Source of the DNA: Danxiaibacter flavus
Lineage (GTDB): Bacteria; Bacteroidota; Bacteroidia; Chitinophagales; Chitinophagaceae
DNA: 64,000 nucleotides
Reading direction: 5' to 3'
NCBI RefSeq assembly: GCF_041060425.1
Contig: NZ_JAULBC010000010.1
Coordinates: forward strand, 156,456 to 220,455
Positions 34,021 to 42,355 of the stretch are shown piece after piece. The stretch's first letter is position 1; the number at the start of each line of letters is the position of its first letter. The position numbers and the translations under genes are program-made. The notes under the pieces are model-generated. The model saw nothing but the letters and a program-made list of their open reading frames with translations, ran no database searches and was not told where the DNA came from.

Positions 34021-36171
34021 ATGTCTGTGTACAATCAATCCCGTAGCAGGGTTATTCAGATCATATTTATCACCATTTTGCTGGTAATTATCGGGCAATT
34101 ATTGAATCTCCAGGTTTTTTCTTCCAAATATAAACTCCAGGCAGAAAGCAATGCATTGTTCCGCAAAGTCATGTATCCTGATCGTGGAATTATCTACGAC
34201 AGGCAGGGACGTGCAATTCTTGAAAATACGATCATGTATGATCTTGTGATCACACCTTCGGAGATAAAACAAACAGATACACTTGCGTTATGCAGTATTT
34301 TAGGAATTGATACGTCTGAATTCAGGAAAAGGGTGTTAACTGCCATCATTAAAAATTCCCGCTATAAATCCAGCGTTTTTGAACCCCTGTTAACGCCGGA
34401 GTTATATGCCCGCCTTAATGAGAATATGTATAAATTTCCCGGTTTTGTTCTTGCAGAACGTCCTGTCCGTAATTATCCTTTCAACACAGCAGCTAATGTG
34501 CTTGGTTATCTTGCCGAAGTTGACACTGGCTTTCTGCGTAAGCACAGGGAGGAAGGCTATGAAATGGGCGATTATACCGGCATGACCGGCCTTGAACGGC
34601 AGTACGAAAAAGTGCTGATGGGAACACGTGGTGTGAAACAGTATTTAAGAGATAATAAAGGAAGGATACAGGGATCTTTCCAGGGCGGACAATATGATAC
34701 GATGGCCACGGCCGGTAAAAGTCTTCACCTGAGCCTGGATGTTGAGTTGCAGCAATTAGGTGAGGAGTTGATGACAAATAAAGTGGGCACCATAGTTGCT
34801 ATTGACCCAAGAACCGGTGGCATTCTCTGCATGATAAGCAGTCCGACTTATAATCCGAATTATTTGACAGGGCCTGACAGAAGAAAGCACTTTTCCTCAT
34901 TATATGTAGATCCCCGTACGCCATTGGTAAATCGCGCGTTGGGTTCAACTTATTCGCCTGGTTCAACCTTTAAAACAGTGGTTGGTGTAATCGGTTTGGC
35001 TGAAGGTGTTATCGACAAGAATTTTACCATTACCTGTAATGGCTACTTCCCTGGTTGCGGAAACGGCAAACCCAAATGCCTTGATAAAGGAACATTCAAC
35101 TTAACAAGTGCCATCGCTCATAGTGATAACAGTTATTTTGCTACGGTTTATAAAAGATTACTGGATCAGGGACGTTATGGTAACGCAGACAGTGCACTAA
35201 AAGTGTTTAATAAATATGCGTATTCGTTTGGGCTGGGTAATCGTCTGGGAATAGATATGCCCTCTGAACGAAAAGGTAATATTCCGCTTTCGTCCCTGTA
35301 TGAAAAAAGATATGGTTCACGATGGGTGAGTTGCAATTGTATTTCTAACGCGATCGGACAGGGTGAGGTTTTAACTACCATTACACAGCTGGCGAACGTG
35401 ATGGCGACTATTGCAAATAAGGGTTGGTATTACACACCGCATCTTGTAGATAGTATTGAAGGTGGAGATAAGTTTGATATGTTGTCTCCTTACAGAGTGA
35501 AGCACCAAACGGAGAATATTTCGCCCTCTTATTTTGAAGCCGTACACAACGGCATGCAGGGTGTAATGGAATATGGTACCGGCGCTGCGGCCCAGGTGCC
35601 GGGTATTGTGGTTTGCGGCAAAACGGGTACGGTTGAAAACTATGATCACGGTGTAAAACAGAAAGATCACGCCTTCTTTGGCGCTTTTGCTCCACGCGAT
35701 AACCCGCGTATTGCCATAGCGGTGATGTGTGAAAATGCAGGTTTTGGCGCTAGTTCTGCGGCCCCGATAGCCAGCCTGTTGATTGAAAAATATCTGAAAG
35801 ATTCAATTACGGATCCGGCAAGAAAAGCGGAAGTTGATCGTGTAACAAAGCTGAATCTCATTCCGGCAAAAATGCTGAGGGCGATGGCTACACAGGATTC
35901 TCTCAAAAAAGTAAAAGAGGCTTTACGATTGTTGCAGGAGCAGGAAGCTGTAAAAGATTCTGCCGGCACCGGCGAGAGCGAGCCTTCCGAATTTGAAGCA
36001 AATCCGGCTCCAGTGAAACCGGATACTGCTCCGCCTGCTAAGACAACAACTCCTAAAAAGAGTTCAACACCGGTAAAAAAGGCGCCCAGGAAGCAAAATA
36101 CACTAAAACAGGAGGCTGTTCTGCCTAATAATGAGGAGCGAAATAACAACCGTAACTACAAAAGAGTTTAA
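34021..36171 (+). CDS. mrdA: Penicillin-binding protein 2 (peptidoglycan transpeptidase of the rod system)
   Basis: The 716-residue protein has one N-terminal membrane helix (VIQIIFITILLVIIGQLLNLQVF), a PBP dimerisation domain (MYPDRGIIYDRQGRAILEN), and a transpeptidase domain with catalytic Ser315 in STFK, S368-D-N370, and K534-T-G-T. It cross-links lateral-wall peptidoglycan together with RodA. The C-terminus is a low-complexity Pro/Lys/Thr tail (about residues 650-716). Its stop overlaps the rodA start by one base (TAATG). Confidence 0.95.
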   Translation: MSVYNQSRSRVIQIIFITILLVIIGQLLNLQVFSSKYKLQAESNALFRKVMYPDRGIIYDRQGRAILENTIMYDLVITPSEIKQTDTLALCSILGIDTSEFRKRVLTAIIKNSRYKSSVFEPLLTPELYARLNENMYKFPGFVLAERPVRNYPFNTAANVLGYLAEVDTGFLRKHREEGYEMGDYTGMTGLERQYEKVLMGTRGVKQYLRDNKGRIQGSFQGGQYDTMATAGKSLHLSLDVELQQLGEELMTNKVGTIVAIDPRTGGILCMISSPTYNPNYLTGPDRRKHFSSLYVDPRTPLVNRALGSTYSPGSTFKTVVGVIGLAEGVIDKNFTITCNGYFPGCGNGKPKCLDKGTFNLTSAIAHSDNSYFATVYKRLLDQGRYGNADSALKVFNKYAYSFGLGNRLGIDMPSERKGNIPLSSLYEKRYGSRWVSCNCISNAIGQGEVLTTITQLANVMATIANKGWYYTPHLVDSIEGGDKFDMLSPYRVKHQTENISPSYFEAVHNGMQGVMEYGTGAAAQVPGIVVCGKTGTVENYDHGVKQKDHAFFGAFAPRDNPRIAIAVMCENAGFGASSAAPIASLLIEKYLKDSITDPARKAEVDRVTKLNLIPAKMLRAMATQDSLKKVKEALRLLQEQEAVKDSAGTGESEPSEFEANPAPVKPDTAPPAKTTTPKKSSTPVKKAPRKQNTLKQEAVLPNNEERNNNRNYKRV

Positions 36172-37517
36172 TGGCGACGTATCAGAATAAATCTATATCA
36201 GAGGGAATTGACTGGCTTATCGTAGGCATATATGCTATACTGGTTTCTATTGGCATAATGTGCATTTTCATGGTGGAATACAAACCTGATACAGACTGGC
36301 TGTCTTCATTTTTCAGCGGAAAGACAAACTACAGCAAGCAGTTGATATTTGCTGGCGTGTGTGTCGTAGTGGCAACTTTTATATTGTTAAGCGACAGCAA
36401 GTTATACACGGCTTTTGCCAATTTGTTATATGCGTTTGGCATATTGCTGATGCTGGCAACTTTTGTAATAGGGAAAAATATCAATGGTTCTAAAAGCTGG
36501 ATTCCATTAGGCGGAGGCTTTAACCTGCAACCTGCTGAACTGTGTAAGATTTTTACTGCGCTTGCACTTGGTAAGTATCTGTCGCAATTAGATACTGATT
36601 TTACCAAGCTTAAATCTCATGCAATAGCTACAGCTATTGCGCTTAGTCCTGCACTTTTGTCCATTTTACAAAATGAAACCGGCCTTGCGTTGGTATACGC
36701 CAGTTTTTTTATTGTAATGTATCGCGAAGGATTGCCCGGAACCATACTGGTTGTAGGGTTTTCGTTCGGTGTGCTGGTAGTAGCAACACTGGTTATGGAG
36801 CCTAACCTTCTTGCCATTATTCTTACTTTAATAGCGGGTGCGGTTATATACTTTTTACGACGTAGTATAAAGCGGGATAAGGGTGTGTTAATAGTTGTAC
36901 TGCTGTTGTGGGTAGGCTGCGTGGGCATTCAGCGTTTCGCAGTTCCGTATATTTTTAACAACGTGCTACACTGCTACCAAAGTCAACGTATCTATAGCAT
37001 GGTGGGTAAAGATTATGACTGCAGCCTGAACAAAAGTGCGCAGAAGATGAGTGAGCGGGATAAAGTAGCCAAGAAGCCAGATGATTATAATGTGCGCCAA
37101 AGTAAAATTGCTATCGGCTCAGGCGGTATTATGGGCAGGGGTTTTTTAAAGGGCACCCAAACAAGAGGTAAATACGTGCCGGAGCAACATACTGACTTTA
37201 TTTTTACATCACTTGGTGAAGCGTTCGGATTTACCGGATGCGTGATCTTTCTTGGTATCTATGCGTTGTTGCTGTTGCGGATTGTAGTTATTGCAGAACG
37301 ACAGCGAAGTACATTCAGCCGCGTATATGCCTACAGCGTTGCCAGCATTATCTTCCTTCATATCGCGATAAATGTATGTATGACGATCGGTTTATTCCCG
37401 ATTATTGGTATTCCGCTGCCGCTGATCAGTTACGGCGGCTCATCCTTGCTGACCTTTACAATTTTAATATTTATAATGGTAAGATTGGATGCGGACCGGC
37501 AGATGGTGTTGAGATAA
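36171..37517 (+). CDS. rodA: Rod shape-determining glycosyltransferase RodA (SEDS family)
   Basis: The 448-residue polytopic SEDS protein polymerises lipid II into glycan strands for elongation. Typical segments are GINGSKSWIPLGG-like (NINGSKSWIPLGGGFNLQP), QNETGLALVY, EQHTDFIFTSLGEAFGFTG and IGIPLPLISYGGSSLLT. It is translationally coupled to mrdA. mreBCD is not visible within the window. Confidence 0.95.
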   Translation: MATYQNKSISEGIDWLIVGIYAILVSIGIMCIFMVEYKPDTDWLSSFFSGKTNYSKQLIFAGVCVVVATFILLSDSKLYTAFANLLYAFGILLMLATFVIGKNINGSKSWIPLGGGFNLQPAELCKIFTALALGKYLSQLDTDFTKLKSHAIATAIALSPALLSILQNETGLALVYASFFIVMYREGLPGTILVVGFSFGVLVVATLVMEPNLLAIILTLIAGAVIYFLRRSIKRDKGVLIVVLLLWVGCVGIQRFAVPYIFNNVLHCYQSQRIYSMVGKDYDCSLNKSAQKMSERDKVAKKPDDYNVRQSKIAIGSGGIMGRGFLKGTQTRGKYVPEQHTDFIFTSLGEAFGFTGCVIFLGIYALLLLRIVVIAERQRSTFSRVYAYSVASIIFLHIAINVCMTIGLFPIIGIPLPLISYGGSSLLTFTILIFIMVRLDADRQMVLR

Positions 37518-37530
37518 TGTACGATAAAAG

Positions 37531-37558
37531 GTATCAGGTATCAGGTGTCAGGTGTCAG
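37531..37558. repeat. GTATCAG heptamer tract
   Basis: Two copies of GTATCAG followed by two of GTGTCAG lie in perfect 7-base register, 13 bases after the rodA stop. Confidence 0.75.
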
Positions 37559-37636
37559 GTAGGGAATTTGTGAAACAAAAGATTTGCAAAGAGAAAATAC
37601 TATCCTTAACAATATTGTTTCACTAGTTGGGTTCCC

Positions 37637-37727
37637 CTTACGCCTTACGCCTTACGCCTTACGCTTTACGCCTTACGCCTGAAACCTGAAACCTGAAACC
37701 TGACACCTTCACTCTCAAACCTCACCC
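37637..37727. repeat. CTTACGC/CTGAAAC heptamer tract, 13 units
   Basis: Six CTTACGC-type words are followed without loss of register by three CTGAAAC, then CTGACAC, CTTCACT, CTCAAAC and CTCACCC. It ends 10 bases before the promoter of the next gene. It is the longest tract in the window. Confidence 0.85.
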
Positions 37728-37736
37728 CCGATACCC

Positions 37737-37744
37737 TATCTTTG
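37737..37744 (+). promoter_or_regulatory. TAnnTTTG promoter element, near-leaderless start
   Basis: TATCTTTG is an exact match to the Bacteroidota -7 consensus. It lies only 4 bases before the ATG of the hydrolase gene, so transcription should start at or near the start codon. No -33 TTG is obvious. Confidence 0.6.
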
Positions 37745-37748
37745 CGCC

Positions 37749-38492
37749 ATGCAAATAATTCCTCTGTCCGAAGGTTCTTTTACGGTAGATAAGTCTAAAG
37801 TTTTTGTTCCCTTTGATACTGATAACGATCATTTACAGGCAAGATCCACCGGCAGTTTGCTGGTAGAAGTACAGCCTTTTGTGGTGAAAACGGAAAAAGA
37901 TGTGTTGCTGATTGATGCGGGACTAGGTTTCTCAAAGAACGGGAAACTGCAACTGTTCACTAACCTGCTGGCGAATGGCATTGATCCACAGTCTGTTACA
38001 AAAGTGCTGATGAGCCATTTGCATAAGGATCACGCGGGTGGGGTTAGTAAAAAAGATAACCTGGGTAACTATCATCTTTCTTTTCCCGATGCAACTTATT
38101 ATGTTCAAAAAAGAGAACTGGATTCTGCCTTAGAAATTGGTTTCCCATCTTATATGGCGGAAGAACTGTCTGTATTGGAAGGTAGTCCAAATGTTGTTTT
38201 TCTTACAGAAGATAAAGGGACGATAGATGATTACATTACGTATGAACTGACAGCTGCACATAGCCGTTTTCACCAGGTTTTCTGGATAAGGGAAGGGAAT
38301 GAGACGATTTTCTTTGGTGGTGACGATGCTCCCCAATTACAGCAAATGAAAAGCAAGTTCGTTGCTAAGTATGATTACGACGGCAAAAAATGCATGCATT
38401 TGCGCCAGCAGTGGTGGGAAGAAGGGAAAAAAGAAGGCTGGAAGTTTTTGTTCTATCATGATGTAAAGACGCCGATGGCTGTTAACCAGTAA
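37749..38492 (+). CDS. MBL-fold metallo-hydrolase
   Basis: The 247-residue cytoplasmic enzyme has the metal-binding motif H90-x-H92-x-D94-H95 in SHLHKDHAGG. A later His is in TAAHSRFHQ, an Asp in FFGGDDAP and a final His in LFYHDVKTP, so both zinc sites look complete. The fold resembles lactonase-type members, but the substrate cannot be inferred. It is monocistronic. Confidence 0.85.
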   Translation: MQIIPLSEGSFTVDKSKVFVPFDTDNDHLQARSTGSLLVEVQPFVVKTEKDVLLIDAGLGFSKNGKLQLFTNLLANGIDPQSVTKVLMSHLHKDHAGGVSKKDNLGNYHLSFPDATYYVQKRELDSALEIGFPSYMAEELSVLEGSPNVVFLTEDKGTIDDYITYELTAAHSRFHQVFWIREGNETIFFGGDDAPQLQQMKSKFVAKYDYDGKKCMHLRQQWWEEGKKEGWKFLFYHDVKTPMAVNQ

Positions 38493-38537
38493 AAATATAA
38501 CCACTTTCCGGGAGAATCATCAATTTCAAGCCGCATA

Positions 38538-38600
38538 ACTTGTTGTTGGTATGCTCCGCTCAAGCCATCCCTAGACACGCAACAACGGCGGACAGTGTGA
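38538..38600. repeat. GTTGGTA-family direct repeat, copy 1
   Basis: It runs from TTGTTGTTGGTATGCTCCGC to AACAACGGCGGACAGTGTGA. The copy at 38755 shares the same order of segments. Confidence 0.65.
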
Positions 38601-38670
38601 ACTTGCATGCATAAAGTCGACTTGCCGCAGGCAAGTCAATTTAATTCGCCGAAAATTAAAAGGATTGCCG

Positions 38671-38708
38671 GTTGGTATGCCGCATGGCTTTGCGCGGAGC
38701 GTACCAAC
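38671..38708. repeat. GTTGGTA-family hairpin
   Basis: GTTGGTATGCCGC pairs with GCGGAGCGTACCAAC, allowing a small bulge. It relates to the hairpin at 8101. Confidence 0.6.
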
Positions 38709-38754
38709 AACACGTAGACGCTACCGAATGGAAGCAGAAGTTTCAAACAGCATG

Positions 38755-38818
38755 ACTGGTTGCTGGTGTACCCCACTCAATTCCATCCTTACACACGCAA
38801 CAACGGCGGACAACGTGA
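38755..38818. repeat. GTTGGTA-family direct repeat, copy 2
   Basis: A diverged copy of 38538-38600, strongest at its end (ACACACGCAACAACGGCGGA). The 38493-39050 gap is otherwise gene-poor. It also holds a small GACTTGCC-GCA-GGCAAGTC hairpin near 38618. Confidence 0.6.
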
Positions 38819-38883
38819 CGATCCAAGATAAACTTTGCAGAATATAGTGCCCATTAATAAAAGCGAAATGAAAAATCGAAAGA

Positions 38884-39021
38884 GTGAGTGATAAAACATT
38901 CACCGCGGATAATTCTGCAGATGAATTGCTGGCAAAATCGGATTATATAAAGGCCTTAAAAAACAGGGCCCGCCCTAGACAGGGCTGGCCGTTGCTAACC
39001 TATGAAAAACACCGAGTTTAA
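38884..39021 (+). CDS. Possible small protein, 45 residues
   Basis: A GTG-initiated frame reads SDKTFTADNSADELLAKSDY and continues IKALKNRARPRQGWPLL to a TAA. Composition is protein-like, and an AAACTTTG promoter-like sequence lies about 50 bases upstream. The RARPRQGWP part coincides with a GC-rich imperfect palindrome (near 38970-38993), so part may derive from a repeat insertion. This is a tentative call. Confidence 0.3.
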   Translation: MSDKTFTADNSADELLAKSDYIKALKNRARPRQGWPLLTYEKHRV

Positions 39022-39050
39022 AATAAGTTTAGATAAATATGTTTATTAGA

Positions 39051-39437
39051 TCACGGTTTTTTCTGCCGTTGTTGCAGTTCTTTTCGTAAAAAGTCTCTAA
39101 AACTTTTTTCCATCGTAAAAGTTTTATTAACCCGGTCATCATCCTTCAGTATTGTCTTAAAATCCGGACGATACCTCTTCTTGATATTAACAACTTCTTC
39201 TTCAAAAGCTATCTCATCATTAGAATGATCATGTCTGGCCTTTTTCAATTCCTCAATATACTTGTTGTAAACCGGCCAAAATTGCTTGGCCTCCTCCGCG
39301 GTAAGATTAAGCTCCTTCGTTATGTATGCTATTTTAAGGGACTGAAGGCGTTCATCCTTACTTTGGGCTTGGGTCTGTGCGTCACAAAGGTAATAAGCAA
39401 AGCATAATAAATAAGCAAGAATTAATAATTTTTTCAT
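39051..39437 (-). CDS. Small periplasmic protein of an ECF sigma operon
   Basis: The 128-residue protein has a Sec signal (MKKLLILAYLLCFAYYLCDAQ). The mature part is helical (IAYITKELNLTAEEAKQFWPVYNKY, then charged helices), a pattern reminiscent of Spy/CpxP-like proteins and of the small exported partners often annotated as sensors of ECF sigma factors in this phylum. It is the last of three genes with the sigma factor. Confidence 0.75.
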   Translation of the reverse strand: MKKLLILAYLLCFAYYLCDAQTQAQSKDERLQSLKIAYITKELNLTAEEAKQFWPVYNKYIEELKKARHDHSNDEIAFEEEVVNIKKRYRPDFKTILKDDDRVNKTFTMEKSFRDFLRKELQQRQKKP

Positions 39438-39451
39438 CTTTTTTTTAAAAT

Positions 39452-40183
39452 TTATATATCCGTCACTACCGTCTCGCCTGGTTCTTTGTTATTATCAAGG
39501 TATTCCATTATCTCCTGGTTGCTCATGTTATTGATGACTTCGTTTACATCCGGCTCATGAAATTCTTCCATGGAAGCGGCGCCCTGTTCGGGCATAACAA
39601 CCTGGTGGTCCAGAAAATGGGAGATTTCTGCATCACTTATTGTAGATACAGCTGCCTGCATATCCGTATTCTTTACCTTGTTAAACTGGTGGTGATAATT
39701 GTTGTCCTTTAGCCATGCAAAACCTCCTAATAAAATTAATCCGCTTATTATTGCCGCAGAGGCATATGTATACCAATTTCGTCTTTTTAGAGGAACAATC
39801 CTCGCTTGCGGCTCATCTACGTCTTTATTATAAGGGGTGATATCCAGAGCGCTGAAAAAATTGTCCGGTACTGAAAATACATTTTTTCTACCGATCGTTA
39901 CCAGCGTGGGTGCGATTTCGCTCAACTCCTCTTCGCTACTAACAGCACTTGTTTCAGCTATTTTTTTCATGATTATGCCGGGCAAATCATCGAAATATCC
40001 GTGAGGAGCGGCATATGGTACTCTGGTATTTGAAAATTGCAGTGTATGGGTTTTTTCTGAAATCAGGGAAGGAAGCTCAGTGAAATATCCACCAGGCACT
40101 CTAAAAACATTCGTTTTTGGAGTGTTTTGCAGCAAGGGAGCGATTTCCCTTAATTCTTCCTGTATGTTTTTTCGATCTTCCAT
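39452..40183 (-). CDS. Putative anti-sigma-like single-pass membrane protein
   Basis: From the ATG at 40183 (MEDRKNIQEELREIAPLL) the protein has 243 residues. The cytoplasmic half carries an internal motif repeated three times: a VPGGYFTELP, an APHGYFDDLP and a VPDNFFSALD, two of them preceded by L-x-EIAP-x-L. One membrane helix follows (TYASAAIISGLILLGGFAWL), then an acidic periplasmic tail with DAEISHFLDHQ and NQEIMEYLDNN. It lies 32 bases downstream of the sigma gene. Position and topology fit an anti-sigma factor, but no ZAS zinc motif is seen. Confidence 0.7.
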   Translation of the reverse strand: MEDRKNIQEELREIAPLLQNTPKTNVFRVPGGYFTELPSLISEKTHTLQFSNTRVPYAAPHGYFDDLPGIIMKKIAETSAVSSEEELSEIAPTLVTIGRKNVFSVPDNFFSALDITPYNKDVDEPQARIVPLKRRNWYTYASAAIISGLILLGGFAWLKDNNYHHQFNKVKNTDMQAAVSTISDAEISHFLDHQVVMPEQGAASMEEFHEPDVNEVINNMSNQEIMEYLDNNKEPGETVVTDI

Positions 40184-40215
40184 ATGAAATTTTGACCTCA
40201 ATTGTTAAGAAAGGT

Positions 40216-40761
40216 TTAATTATTTTTGATGAAGTCTTCAATTTTGCGGGCTGCATGGTGATAGCTCGCTTTTAATGCTCCTTCACTCGTATCAAGAATT
40301 TTGCTCATTTCTTCGTAAGGCATTTCATCGTAGTAGCGCAGGTTAAATACTACTCTTTGCTTTTCGGGCAGTTGTTGTATGGCTAGTTGTAATTTCCATT
40401 CCAGTCTTGCGGAATCAAAATTCGTATCCGCCTTTATTTTTTCAGAAAGACCAGCTTCTACATCGCTTAAGCTTACTGAACTGCGCTTTTTCTGCTGGTC
40501 TAAAAACGTGAGGGCTTCATTGGTGGCAATCCGGTATAACCATGTATACAATTGACTATCCTCCCTGAAGTTTTCCAGTCCGTTCCAAACTTTGATGAAC
40601 ATGTTTTGCAGAACATCATTTGCATCGTCATGATCCACAACCATCCTCCTTATGTGCCAGTACAATTTTTCCTGGTATTTTTTTACGATGGAAGTAAACG
40701 CCTGCTCCTTTGTTTCAGCTTGCCGGAATAAATACAACAATTCTTTATCGTCTGGTTGCAT
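40216..40761 (-). CDS. ECF-type RNA polymerase sigma factor
   Basis: The 181-residue sigma-70 family protein has region 2 (NDVLQNMFIKVWNGLENFREDSQLYTWLYRIATNEAL) and region 4 (QLPEKQRVVFNLRYYDEMPYEEMSKILDTSEGALKASYHHAARKI). It would direct a stress or envelope regulon and is first in a three-gene operon with the membrane and exported proteins. Its target promoters cannot be deduced here. Confidence 0.93.
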   Translation of the reverse strand: MQPDDKELLYLFRQAETKEQAFTSIVKKYQEKLYWHIRRMVVDHDDANDVLQNMFIKVWNGLENFREDSQLYTWLYRIATNEALTFLDQQKKRSSVSLSDVEAGLSEKIKADTNFDSARLEWKLQLAIQQLPEKQRVVFNLRYYDEMPYEEMSKILDTSEGALKASYHHAARKIEDFIKNN

Positions 40762-40786
40762 GCAGGATGTTTAATCAGTAAAAATA

Positions 40787-40812
40787 AAAAAACCCATACA
40801 ATGATGGGTTTT
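40787..40812 (-). terminator. Rho-independent terminator
   Basis: A CCCAT/ATGGG stem flanked by A and T runs terminates the minus-strand transketolase transcript. Confidence 0.8.
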
Positions 40813-40842
40813 TCACAAATAGGTTTAAACTAGTTAAAAGTA

Positions 40843-41808
40843 TTAACTTTTCTTTCTTGCAATTGCTTTTTCAGCAGCCTCAACAATGTTAGGTGTATCG
40901 AGGCCATATTTTTTAAGCAACTCAGAAGGCGTTCCGCTTTCGCCAAAAGTGTCTTTTGTGCCGATGTATTCAATAGGCACATTCACATTTTGTGAAGCCA
41001 CATGCGCAACGCTATCACCCAAGCCACCAAGAATGTTATGCTCTTCGCATGTTACTGCACAGCCTGTTTTTTTGAGTGACTTGATAATTGCTTCGCTATC
41101 CAGCGGTTTAATAGTATGAATATTGATCAGTTCAACACTATAGCCTTTCTCTTCAAGGATCCTTCCGGCTTCAATCGCCTTCCAAACAAGGTGACCACAT
41201 GCGAAAATGGAAATATCAGTTCCTTCGCTCAACACTTGCGCTTTACCAATCTGGAAATCGCTACCATCTTCTTTGGTGAAATTTGGCCATTTTGGTCTGC
41301 CGAAACGCAGGTAAACAGGTCCTTCGTATTCTGCGATAGCTATAGTAGCCGCTTTAGTCTGGTTAAAATCGCAAGGAACAATAACAGTCATGCCTGGCAG
41401 CATTCTCATCATTCCAATATCTTCCAGGATCTGGTGGGTTGCACCATCTTCACCCAAAGTAAGACCTGCGTGGCTGGCGCAGATTTTTACATTTTTACCG
41501 CTATACGCCACACTCTGGCGAATTTGATCATATACACGACCAGTGCTGAAGTTCGCGAAAGTTGTTGTATAAGGAATTTTACCACCAATGGTAAGACCAG
41601 CCGCAATGCCGATCATATTTGCTTCAGCAATGCCAACCTGTACAAAGCGTTCAGGAAATTCCTTGATAAAGGGTCCCAGTTTCATAGAACCCGCTAAATC
41701 TGCGGTAAGAACTACTACATCAGAATTTTTTTTACCTATTTCGTATATACCCTCACCAAAACCGCCACGGGTTTCCTTCTCATTTTGTACTTGAATATCT
41801 TTTAGCAT
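40843..41808 (-). CDS. Transketolase, C-terminal subunit
   Basis: The 321-residue protein covers the pyrimidine-binding and C-terminal domains of transketolase: FVQVGIAEANMIGIAAGL with the catalytic Glu that activates thiamine diphosphate, SHAGLTLGEDGATHQ, and EEHNILGGLGDSVAH. Full-length enzymes have over 600 residues; split transketolases need an N-terminal subunit of about 280 residues. That partner is not adjacent: the gene immediately upstream is divergent and unrelated. It must be encoded elsewhere or missing. Confidence 0.9.
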   Translation of the reverse strand: MLKDIQVQNEKETRGGFGEGIYEIGKKNSDVVVLTADLAGSMKLGPFIKEFPERFVQVGIAEANMIGIAAGLTIGGKIPYTTTFANFSTGRVYDQIRQSVAYSGKNVKICASHAGLTLGEDGATHQILEDIGMMRMLPGMTVIVPCDFNQTKAATIAIAEYEGPVYLRFGRPKWPNFTKEDGSDFQIGKAQVLSEGTDISIFACGHLVWKAIEAGRILEEKGYSVELINIHTIKPLDSEAIIKSLKKTGCAVTCEEHNILGGLGDSVAHVASQNVNVPIEYIGTKDTFGESGTPSELLKKYGLDTPNIVEAAEKAIARKKS

Positions 41809-42034
41809 TACCGTTTGGTTGTTTTAATTTTTTTAAAATGGTACGCAAAATAAGTAATGATTCTTGATAATTGAAAATGTAAAATTGACAATTATAGATG
41901 TACAAACGGGTAAATGTGCAAATATGCGAATGAAAAATGCTTTTAGCCTATGGAAAATAGTTATTGCATATTTCGGGAAAGTCCGGATCACACATTCGGC
42001 GTATTTCTTTAATATTGCCGTCTCAATAATAAGA

Positions 42035-42268
42035 ATGGAAGATTTGATGCAACCTGATGGCAATAGCCTGATTCAGTTAACCACAATGAAGATGCCTTTC
42101 GGAAAATACAAGGATACTATCATCTGCAATCTGCCTGTCTCATACCTCGAGTGGTTTCAACGCAAAGGCTTTCCAAAGGGAAAACTGGGCATGTTGTTAC
42201 AGACTATGTATGAGATCAAATTAAATGGTTTGGAAGATTTGCTGAAGCCGTTGAAAGGAAGGTATTAG
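42035..42268 (+). CDS. DUF3820 family protein
   Basis: A 77-residue protein starts at the ATG at 42035 (MEDLMQPDGNSLIQLTTMKMPFG). The conserved core MPFGKYKDTIICNLPVSYLEWFQRKGFP matches DUF3820. The longer frame from 41864 is not supported because its N-terminal part is AT-rich word-repeat DNA. A TAATATTG -7-like sequence at about 42010 fits this start. Function is unknown. Confidence 0.8.
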   Translation: MEDLMQPDGNSLIQLTTMKMPFGKYKDTIICNLPVSYLEWFQRKGFPKGKLGMLLQTMYEIKLNGLEDLLKPLKGRY

Positions 42269-42269
42269 C

Positions 42270-42354
42270 TCAAAAATCAAAATTAAAAAGTCAAAAATTT
42301 CTGAACTATTGTTTTGGTTGCTGACAGCTAATAGCTGATAGCTCACAGCTTTTA
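42270..42354. repeat. Two converging heptamer tracts
   Basis: TCAAAAA, TCAAAAT, TAAAAAG and TCAAAAA begin one base after the DUF3820 stop. GCTGACA, GCTAATA, GCTGATA, GCTCACA and GCTTTTA lead up to the DUF4159 stop on the other strand. Each convergent gene thus has its own word family at its 3' end. Confidence 0.75.
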
Positions 42355-42355
42355 A

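Noticed and set aside
41864..42034. N-terminal extension of the DUF3820 gene
   Set aside because: The extra codons translate intergenic word-repeat DNA. The conserved domain and a -7-like element support the start at 42035.
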